Of a stretch of 11,492 bases of DNA, positions 1-5,302 are shown one piece after another. Origin of the DNA: Rhodospirillaceae bacterium (GTDB lineage: Bacteria > Pseudomonadota > Alphaproteobacteria > MPNO01 > UBA2964). The translations under genes were made by a program, and so were the position numbers. The stretch is taken from the NCBI GenBank assembly GCA_018660305.1, contig JABJKO010000319.1, positions 1 to 11,492 of the forward strand, written 5' to 3'. The notes beneath the pieces are model-generated. The model did not search any database. It had not been told where the DNA came from and saw nothing but the letters and a program-made list of their open reading frames with translations. Position 1 is the first letter of the stretch. Each line of letters begins with the position of its first letter.

Positions 1-20
1 AGGCTCCAACACTTGAGAGG

Positions 21-70
21 CTGGGGCTGGGGCTGGGGCTGGGGCTGGGGCTGGGGCTGGGGCTGGGGCT
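21..70. repeat. Perfect 6-bp tandem repeat (CTGGGG)
   Basis: The hexamer CTGGGG is repeated eight times without a mismatch and followed by a partial CT. The array ends directly against the ATG of the IS3 orfA remnant at 71. Lack of any interruption suggests recent slippage expansion. The G-runs on this strand could form a G-quadruplex, which is an inference. Bases 1-20 before it hold nothing I recognise. Confidence 0.95.
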
Positions 71-148
71 ATGACAAAGACAACATCGACAAGATATTCA
101 CCTGAAATGCGCACGCGCGCCGTTCGGATGGTGCTTTCGATGGGGTAG
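71..148 (+). pseudogene. IS3-family transposase OrfA, 5' remnant
   Basis: An ATG at 71 opens a short frame whose first 22 residues (MTKTTSTRYSPEMRTRAVRMVL) look like the N-terminus of IS3-family OrfA, the helix-turn-helix protein that binds the element's ends. The family resemblance stops at about base 136, and two residues later the frame runs into a TAG at 146-148. The rest of orfA, orfB and the terminal repeats are absent, so this is a dead fragment. The sequence after the break reads on the other strand as IS256-type transposase, so the two elements were joined here. Only about 22 residues support the call, but the match in pattern is good. Confidence 0.6.
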
Positions 149-308
149 GCTGGTGGGGTTTGCTGGTGCGGATATGTTTCCAGTGCTTGGTCGAGAAATC
201 GTAGAGCGTCAGCCAGTCGTTCCCGATCCTTGACCAAGCAGTCTGTGGCCTTGGCGTCCTTCACGCCGTAGGCTTGGATGAAGAAATCGAACGCGCGTCG
301 TCCAGTCT
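130..308 (-). pseudogene. IS256-family (mutator) transposase, frameshifted 3' remnant
   Basis: Read on the minus strand, one frame gives RRAFDFFIQAYG followed by KATDCLVKDRERL. A second frame then gives LYDFSTKHWKHIRTS, and the first frame returns with PIEST. In intact IS256-family transposases these blocks occur in this order in one frame, close to the C-terminal part of the catalytic domain (AFD...KDR...FYDFPAEHWKHIRTTNPIEST). Here they are split by at least two frameshifting lesions. The fragment ends at about 130-136, where it meets the IS3 remnant. No other part of the transposase and no terminal inverted repeats are visible, so the gene is inactive. Confidence 0.65.
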
Positions 309-352
309 CCCGCTGATAATATCCGTTTAACGGTCACCTCCCTATTTTCCGC

Positions 353-649
353 TTACGCGGCTTTCACCATTCTGGTGGGTCGATGCGCTTCCGCTTCTTG
401 AATTTCCGCCGCCTCAATCGTACGGGCGAGAGCCGCGTGCAGCGCCTTGGCTGATTCAAGCGTCAGTTCGACAGCAGCGCGCGTCGACGGGGCGCATCCG
501 TCGCGCATAAAGTCAATGTTGACGCCGTCGGCAAGCAGCGCGACATGAGGGTGGTCGTAGGTGACGACCGCTTGGGTCGGGTTGAACCAGCTGTCGCCGT
601 TCCTGGCCGCGCCTTCGACAGCCACGATCTCAACAATCGATGTACACAT
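353..649 (-). CDS. Small conserved protein, DUF6295-like
   Basis: This is a 98-residue soluble protein with no signal peptide or membrane segment. The start is the ATG that gives MCTSIVEIVAVEG; an MCT start followed by I-V-E and later a DHP and an NIDF block resembles the DUF6295 family as I remember it. Longer in-frame extensions upstream would run through the end of the hydrolase gene and are rejected. The second half (TRAAVELTLESAKALHAALARTIEAAE) looks like one amphipathic helix, and the last 15 residues are a basic, probably disordered tail. It starts 7 bp after the stop of the dienelactone-hydrolase-like gene, so the two are surely co-transcribed. The function of the family is unknown to me. 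Confidence 0.75.
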   Translation of the reverse strand: MCTSIVEIVAVEGAARNGDSWFNPTQAVVTYDHPHVALLADGVNIDFMRDGCAPSTRAAVELTLESAKALHAALARTIEAAEIQEAEAHRPTRMVKAA

Positions 650-656
650 AACCCAT

Positions 657-1403
657 TTACCCCGCCAGATTTTTCTGGAAAAACGCAAAGACCTTGTCCC
701 AGCCATCCTTCGCCTGTTCCACGCGATAGAGGGGCGTGTAGTAATAGAAGATACCGTGCCCTGCGTCGTCATAGCGGTGGAATTCGTAATCCTTACCGTG
801 TTTCTTTAGTTCTTCTTCATGCAGGTTGACCTGATCGACGTTGGGCCCGCGGTCTTCATTCCCGAAGATGCCAAGTAGCGGGCAGTGCAAGCCGGACGTC
901 ATGTCCAGCGGCTGCACCGGTTGTTTTTCCGGCCGGTCGTCTTCGGCTTGCACCACGCGACCACCCCAGAGTTCGACGCAGCAATCGATGGTGTCAGTCT
1001 GGCAGGCGTAGAGGAAGGCTTGGCGCCCACCGGAACAACTGCCAATGACGCCAACTTTGCCATTGCTGAAAGGTTGCATGCGTAGCCATTTTTCCGCCGC
1101 CTGCGTGTCGCCCACCATCTGGTCGTCGGATACGCCGCCTTCGGCGCGCGCCTTGGCGGCGACATCCTCTGCTTTGCCTTCTCCGACGCGCTCATACAAA
1201 TTATGGCTGATGGCGGCATAGCCGTAATGGGCGAGCCTGCGAGTCCACTCGCGATATATTTCGTCCCACCCCGGAAGATGGTGGATCAGCACCACGCCAG
1301 GAAATGGCCCCGGACCCAATGGCCGCGCCGTGTAAGCCGAAATTGTATCGCCGTTGTGCCCGGAAATTGAGATCATCTCCGCGATCATGCCTTCGTACGC
1401 CAT
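657..1403 (-). CDS. Dienelactone hydrolase family protein (alpha/beta hydrolase with Cys nucleophile)
   Basis: The 248-residue length is typical of carboxymethylenebutenolidase-like enzymes, which hydrolyse lactones or esters in the cytoplasm. The triad is readable: Cys123 in GSCSGGR (nucleophile elbow), Asp184 in GNEDRGP and His216 in DAGHG. The early strand-and-loop VVLIHHLPGWDEIYRE (residues 37-52) is where classical dienelactone hydrolase has IHEIFG. The Glu that regulates the Cys in the classical enzyme is His42 here, so specificity or activation probably differs. An AGGGAG ribosome site lies just before the ATG. It heads a two-gene minus-strand unit with the small protein downstream and is divergent from the acyl-CoA dehydrogenase. 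Family membership is firm; a true dienelactone substrate is not implied. Confidence 0.9.
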   Translation of the reverse strand: MAYEGMIAEMISISGHNGDTISAYTARPLGPGPFPGVVLIHHLPGWDEIYREWTRRLAHYGYAAISHNLYERVGEGKAEDVAAKARAEGGVSDDQMVGDTQAAEKWLRMQPFSNGKVGVIGSCSGGRQAFLYACQTDTIDCCVELWGGRVVQAEDDRPEKQPVQPLDMTSGLHCPLLGIFGNEDRGPNVDQVNLHEEELKKHGKDYEFHRYDDAGHGIFYYYTPLYRVEQAKDGWDKVFAFFQKNLAG

Positions 1404-1562
1404 AGTCCCTGTCTCCCTGGATCGATATCTTGGAATAAATTAGTTTTCTGAACGCCATCGCCACGATGGACGCGTGCACAATCCAAATCTAACACACCAG
1501 TGACCGAGTGGCGCAAGTAGGAATTTGTCGCCTGACCTTCGACTCGCGCCGTCACCATCGCT

Positions 1563-1576
1563 GTTTGCATACAAAC
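1563..1576. promoter_or_regulatory. 14-bp palindrome, possible repressor operator
   Basis: GTTTG-CATA-CAAAC has perfect 5-bp arms around a 4-bp centre. The TTG...CAA core spacing recalls operators of GntR/FadR-type or TetR-type regulators, families that often control CoA-thioester catabolism. No regulator gene is in the window, so the assignment is only suggestive. It lies 160 bp from the hydrolase start and 208 bp from the dehydrogenase start. Confidence 0.4.
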
Positions 1577-1607
1577 CGTTCCTTAGCCGCCGCGATCTCG
1601 ACCTCCG

Positions 1608-1679
1608 GCGGGTATGCTCGCCAGTACATATGCGGGTGTACTCGCCCGCACATATGCGGGTATAGTCTTCCGCATATGT
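1608..1679. repeat. Three tandem 24-bp units with CATATG cores
   Basis: Units at 1608-1631, 1632-1655 and 1656-1679 each begin GCGGGT. Units 1 and 2 end ACATAT, and unit 3 diverges in its second half. At the same place in each unit there is a -10-like hexamer: TATGCT (1613), TGTACT (1637) and TATAGT (1661). The units follow each other without spacers, so this is not a CRISPR array. The location upstream of the acyl-CoA dehydrogenase suggests a regulatory role. Confidence 0.85.
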
Positions 1680-1680
1680 G
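1649..1680. promoter_or_regulatory. Perfect 11-bp inverted repeat enclosing a -10-like hexamer
   Basis: CACATATGCGG (1649-1659) is exactly mirrored by CCGCATATGTG (1670-1680). The 10-bp spacer holds TATAGT at 1661-1666, a 5/6 match to the sigma-70 -10 box. No T-run follows, so a terminator is unlikely, and a protein bound to both arms would cover the -10 box. No good -35 element is visible at the right distance, which would suit an activated promoter or a non-sigma-70 one. The operator reading is inference. Confidence 0.5.
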
Positions 1681-1783
1681 ACGACATTGAAGCTGATGGA
1701 ATCGGGATCGATTTCAAGGTGCGACAGGCCAGCGTGATGGTGGGAGCCAGACGCGCATGGCGATGAGAAGGAGATAACACCCA

Positions 1784-3004
1784 ATGGATTTCGCCTATAC
1801 CCCCGATCAGGAAGCCTTGCGCAAAGAGGTCCGCGACTTCATCGCCGAGAACGTGACGGAAGAGGTGTTGGCCGCGCGTGGAACGTCGGAATCGAATGCA
1901 TCCCAGGACAGCGCCGGCCCGATGAAGGAACTGTACGACAAGATCTACGAGCGCGGCTGGCTGGGCATCACCTACCCCAAGGAGTATGGCGGCCAGGGCG
2001 GCGACCGCATGACCCAGTACATCGTCGAGGAGGAGTTCACCCGCCTGGACATCCCCGTCGGGATGGGCGGAAGCGGCGCCCCGGCGATCATGGCGGCGGG
2101 CACCGAAGAGCAGAAGCAGTATTACATCCCGGGATTGATCAAGCGCGAAATCTCCTTCGCCCTTGGCTTCACCGAACCCCATGCCGGCGCCGACCTTGCC
2201 TCCCTGCAGTGTCGGGCGGTGCGCGAAGGCAACGGATGGGTCATCAACGGCCAAAAAATGTATACCTCCTCGGCCCATGTCTCGACCCACATCTATCTGA
2301 TGGCGCGCACCGATCCGGAGGCGCCCAAGCATCACGGCATTTCGATTTTCCTGTTCCCGATGGACACGCCGGGCATCACGGTTCGACCCCTATGGACAAT
2401 GCAGAACGATCCGACGGCCCCGGTGGGCACCACCTATGGCCATCAGCGAACCAATGAGACCTTCTTCGACGACGTGCATATTCCAGCGGACAGCCTTCTG
2501 GGCGAGGAGAATGAAGGCTGGAGGGTTGGGTCCATGGGCCTCAACCTCGACCGGGTCGGCGCAGCGCGCTATCTGATTTCGGTCCGCCGCGACGAGGATA
2601 TCGTCAACTTCGTCAAGTCGAACAGTTTCGAGGAATATTCCCCGGCAAGCGATCCCGCAATGCGCGACAAGATCGCCGAACTGTGGATCGAGGCGCAGGT
2701 ATGCCGTTTGATGACGATGCGCAGCATGTCCATCGTCAATCATGGCGGCGGCTTCACCTATGAAGGTTCGGCCGAGAAAACCTGGGCGCCGGAGCACGGC
2801 GTGCATACCTCAGAGTCGATCGGGCAGATGCTTGGGCCTTACGGGCAATTGCTGAACGGCTCACCGCACGCGGTTGAAAGCGGCATCTTCGCCCATAATC
2901 TACAGGGCGCGTTCCAGTCCGGCATCAATCACGGCAGTACCCAGGTCATGCGCGACCAGGTGGCCCGGCGCGGGCTCGACATGCCCCGCCCACCCCGTAA
3001 ATAA
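1784..3004 (+). CDS. Acyl-CoA dehydrogenase family protein
   Basis: The 406-residue length is normal for the family. Residues 1-122 form the N-terminal helical domain. Residues 123-230 form the middle beta domain with the flavin-contact segment FALGFTEPHAGAD (125-137) and WVINGQKMYTSS (152-163). The C-terminal helical domain follows. The expected reaction is alpha,beta-desaturation of an acyl-CoA with FAD, passing electrons to ETF. The usual catalytic Glu of the medium-chain type sits in an EG(T) motif just before the C-terminal arginine; here that place reads INHGSTQVMR (381-390) with Asn382/His383 and no Glu. At the isovaleryl-type position (LDLER) the sequence is LNLDR with Asp256. AAGGAGA lies well spaced before the ATG. 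It stands alone between divergent and convergent genes. The substrate is unknown, and a branched or cyclic acyl-CoA is possible. Confidence 0.93.
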   Translation: MDFAYTPDQEALRKEVRDFIAENVTEEVLAARGTSESNASQDSAGPMKELYDKIYERGWLGITYPKEYGGQGGDRMTQYIVEEEFTRLDIPVGMGGSGAPAIMAAGTEEQKQYYIPGLIKREISFALGFTEPHAGADLASLQCRAVREGNGWVINGQKMYTSSAHVSTHIYLMARTDPEAPKHHGISIFLFPMDTPGITVRPLWTMQNDPTAPVGTTYGHQRTNETFFDDVHIPADSLLGEENEGWRVGSMGLNLDRVGAARYLISVRRDEDIVNFVKSNSFEEYSPASDPAMRDKIAELWIEAQVCRLMTMRSMSIVNHGGGFTYEGSAEKTWAPEHGVHTSESIGQMLGPYGQLLNGSPHAVESGIFAHNLQGAFQSGINHGSTQVMRDQVARRGLDMPRPPRK

Positions 3005-3021
3005 GCGCGCCTTTCAGGCAG

Positions 3022-3465
3022 TTATTCCGCTTCCGGCACCCACAAGCTGGGAACGATGCACGCGCCCGCGCCGACGCCGGTGGTGTCGCCCTTCTGATTG
3101 GTGGCGGTGACATCCACGGCGACGCGGACGCCATTCGTCACCTTGTCGAAGCCGGTCACCTTGCCGGTAAAGGTCACGGTGTCGCCCGGGCGCACCGGCC
3201 GCAGGAAGCGCAACTCGATCATGCCGCCGCGGTTATAGACCTCGTTCCCGAAGTAGCGCCGCAACAACTCCGAGGCGAATGTCAGCGACATCCGACCTGA
3301 CGCAACCGTGCCGCTGGTGCCCAGAACGCCACGCGCGGTCTCCTCGTCGGTGAATTGGCTCGGCCCTTCCGCGCCGCCGCTTTTTTCGAACAGATTGATC
3401 ACCGCCTGCGTCATGGTCTTGCTCAGGGCGGGAACCTCGTCGTCTATCGAAAACGTTCGTGTCAT
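3022..3465 (-). CDS. MaoC-like hot-dog protein (putative enoyl-CoA hydratase subunit)
   Basis: This is a 147-residue single hot-dog-fold protein. The segment MIELRFLRPVRPGDTVTFTGKVTGF (82-106) is the hallmark of the MaoC/R-hydratase fold. The active-site stretch, normally D-x-N-P-x-H, is GAEGPSQFTDEE (31-42). Alignment on the proline puts Ala32 and Gln37 where Asp and His should be, so this chain alone may not be catalytic. I place the start at 3465 because GGAAAG is 8 nt upstream; the ATG at 3471 is only 2 nt from it. ATG 3465 overlaps the upstream stop as ATGA, implying translational coupling and a likely heterodimer. It converges on the acyl-CoA dehydrogenase, with 17 bp between the stops. 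Confidence 0.82.
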   Translation of the reverse strand: MTRTFSIDDEVPALSKTMTQAVINLFEKSGGAEGPSQFTDEETARGVLGTSGTVASGRMSLTFASELLRRYFGNEVYNRGGMIELRFLRPVRPGDTVTFTGKVTGFDKVTNGVRVAVDVTATNQKGDTTGVGAGACIVPSLWVPEAE

Positions 3466-3881
3466 TGCCATTTCTTTCCAACTTCCGAGGGTTGCTTGAG
3501 CTCATGGGTGATGACGCGGTCCAGAAGACGGCCGTCCTCATCGACGGAAACGGCTTCGGTGACGATGTAGTTCTTGCCGCGGCGGAGGTATTTGTCGGCG
3601 ATCCACGCCTGGACGGTGATGCGCTTGCCGGCGATTGGCGGATTGTAGCAATAAAATGCGCACCGCGCGTTCACCGACCCATCGTCGTGATAGGCCATGT
3701 GATAGGGTTTGACGTCCACCTTGTGCGAAATGGTGGGGAAGGCAGCATCCGGGTCCATGACGCCCTCGCGGAAATCGTTCATCATCTCCTGTGTGAGCAC
3801 ATAGGAGAACGAAGGCAGCTTCTCGCCCACCTCCAGTTTTTCCCAGTCGAGCAACTTGGTTTTTCCTTGCGCGTGCGCCAT
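3462..3881 (-). CDS. MaoC-like/FAS1-dehydratase-like hot-dog protein (partner subunit)
   Basis: The protein has 139 residues. DWEKLEVGEKLPSFSYVLTQEMMNDF (12-37) is the opening pattern of the small N-type MaoC domain that pairs with a second hot-dog subunit in two-gene hydratases. HKVDVKPYHMAYHDDG and RITVQAWIADKYLRRGKNYIVTEAVSVDEDGRLL continue the fold. VMDPDAAFP (41-49) occupies the place of the D-x-N-P-x-H motif without the His. AAGGAAA precedes the ATG. It is the first gene of a coupled minus-strand pair and is divergent from the first CoA-transferase, with a 213-bp gap. By analogy with known two-subunit hydratases, this pair would add water to a trans-2-enoyl-CoA or remove it from a 3-hydroxyacyl-CoA. 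Which subunit supplies the catalytic residues is not evident. Confidence 0.78.
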   Translation of the reverse strand: MAHAQGKTKLLDWEKLEVGEKLPSFSYVLTQEMMNDFREGVMDPDAAFPTISHKVDVKPYHMAYHDDGSVNARCAFYCYNPPIAGKRITVQAWIADKYLRRGKNYIVTEAVSVDEDGRLLDRVITHELKQPSEVGKKWQ

Positions 3882-4094
3882 GCGGATTTCCTTGCAATAT
3901 GTGGCTTGGCGGCCGGGGCCGGTATCCCAATTGAAAGAACGAAACGAATTCTTACTCCGCCAAGACTATGAAACTCCCGTCCCGCGCTCAAGTCAGTTTT
4001 GCTCGAAAACTTGACGCAGGGTGACTTCGTGGCCAACCTGAAGCAACCTGAAAGGTCTCGGGAGGCTTGGGTCAAAAAAGAAGAGGTAAGCAAA

Positions 4095-5243
4095 ATGTTG
4101 CCGGCCGCGCTCGACGATTTACGCGTACTGGATATCAGCCAAGGGATCGCGGGGCCGATTTGCGCCCGGCTTCTGGGCGACCATGGCGCGGATGTCATCA
4201 AAATCGAACCGCCAGAGGGAGATTACGGACGGCGCATGCCGGCCTTCTTCGAGGACGATCCCGACCCGGAAAAGAGTCTGTTCTTCCTGATGGCTAATTT
4301 GAACAAACGCGGTGTTACGCTCGATCTGGAAACGCCGCGGGGGGTGGAGCTTTTTCGCCATTTGGCCCGTGAATCTGATGTGATCGTTGAGAATTTCATA
4401 CCCGGATATCTCGACTCATTGGACCTCGATCACGCGACCCTGGTGCAGGACAACCCCGGGCTGGTGATGACGTCCATCACGCCGTTCGGCCAGACTGGCC
4501 CCTACAGCCATTACAAAGGGGACGAGATCGTCACCTACGCCACCAGCGGCATCATGGCGATCAGCGGCACGTCCGACCGCGAACCATTGAAGCATGGCGG
4601 ATTTCCGGGGGAATACGAGTCGGCCATGAACGGCATGCTGGCCACAAACGTCGCGCTTCTGGTGCGCGACATGACCGGCGTGGGGCAGCATGTCGATGTA
4701 TCGATGCAGGAAGTCGTGACCTCATCGCTGGTGATCAACCAGCCTATGTACAGTTTTGCCGGCGGCGTTCAGGGCCGCCGCCGCCCCGACGGCAGCAACT
4801 TCGGCCATGTAATGCCCTGCAAGGACGGCTATTTCGTCACACAGGAAGGCGCGAGCGCCACCTGGGAGGGGATCGCAGATTTCTATGATCGCCCGGAATT
4901 GAAGGAGCCGCGCTTCGCCGATCCGGCGCAACGTATGCGCAACGCGCCTGATTTGGACCCGATCATTCTGGATGCGACAAAGGACCGCACCATGGCCGAG
5001 ATGTTCGCGACGGCCTCCGAGGAGTTCCGTATGCTGTTCGGAATCGTGCAGACGCCGGAAGACCTCGCGCACTGTGAACAGCTTGAAGCCAGGAGCTTCT
5101 TTCAGGAGGTCGATCACCCCGTCATTGGCAAGATTCGGGTTCCCTTCCGTATGTGGAACATGAGCGCCGGTGGCGCGGAATACCTTAGGCCCTCGCCCCT
5201 TCTGGGGCAGCATAACGCCGAAATACTGGAACAGCTTGAATAA
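4095..5243 (+). CDS. Class III CoA-transferase (CaiB/BaiF family), copy 1
   Basis: The protein has 382 residues. It moves CoA between carboxylic acids, for example from succinyl-CoA to a substrate acid. RVLDISQGIAGPICARLLGDHGADVIKIEPPEGD (10-43) is the family's N-terminal CoA-binding signature. NLNKRGVTLDLETPRG (69-83), ENFIPG (99-104), SITPFGQTGPY (127-137) and TGVGQHVDVSMQE (194-206) follow in the usual order. The catalytic Asp region reads GEYESAMNG (172-180) and contains no Asp: the nearest acids are Glu173 and Glu175, and Ser176 falls at the classical spacing. I chose the ATG at 4095, preceded by GAAGAGG, because the longer frame from 3999 adds 32 residues unlike the family. It opens the plus-strand run of genes. 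Confidence 0.92.
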   Translation: MLPAALDDLRVLDISQGIAGPICARLLGDHGADVIKIEPPEGDYGRRMPAFFEDDPDPEKSLFFLMANLNKRGVTLDLETPRGVELFRHLARESDVIVENFIPGYLDSLDLDHATLVQDNPGLVMTSITPFGQTGPYSHYKGDEIVTYATSGIMAISGTSDREPLKHGGFPGEYESAMNGMLATNVALLVRDMTGVGQHVDVSMQEVVTSSLVINQPMYSFAGGVQGRRRPDGSNFGHVMPCKDGYFVTQEGASATWEGIADFYDRPELKEPRFADPAQRMRNAPDLDPIILDATKDRTMAEMFATASEEFRMLFGIVQTPEDLAHCEQLEARSFFQEVDHPVIGKIRVPFRMWNMSAGGAEYLRPSPLLGQHNAEILEQLE

Positions 5244-5259
5244 CCCGTCGAGATGCGGA

Positions 5260-5269
5260 CGTATATACG
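5260..5269. promoter_or_regulatory. 10-bp palindrome between the CoA-transferase genes
   Basis: CGTATATACG is a perfect palindrome inside the 59-bp gap, 34 bp before the second CoA-transferase start. It could be an operator or an AT-rich promoter core. It is short enough to be chance. Confidence 0.25.
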
Positions 5270-5302
5270 CCTGCGTTGCAGAATTAGAGGTGACGACAAA
5301 GT

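Larger units (their letters stand above)
1404..1783. promoter_or_regulatory. Divergent intergenic control region
   Basis: These 380 bp separate the minus-strand hydrolase from the plus-strand acyl-CoA dehydrogenase, so the promoters of both units probably lie here. It contains a 14-bp palindrome (1563-1576), three 24-bp tandem units (1608-1679) and an 11-bp inverted repeat (1649-1680), each listed separately. The stretches 1404-1562 and 1681-1765 show no convincing gene or further motif; the longer open frames that cross them lack ribosome sites and family resemblance. Confidence 0.6.

Noticed and set aside
1608..1679. Possible CRISPR array
   Set aside because: The 24-bp units are directly adjacent with no unique spacers, there are only three of them, and no cas gene is present.
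1583..2335. Minus-strand open frame of 250 codons across the repeat region and dehydrogenase
   Set aside because: Most of it is antisense to a clear acyl-CoA dehydrogenase, and its repeated peptide simply reflects the 24-bp DNA repeat.
3459..3971. Plus-strand open frame of 170 codons opposite the N-type hot-dog gene
   Set aside because: It is antisense to a gene with a family pattern and a proper ribosome site; its product has no recognisable domain.
4011..4039. TTGACG as the -35 box of a promoter for the first CoA-transferase
   Set aside because: No -10-like sequence lies at a suitable distance downstream.
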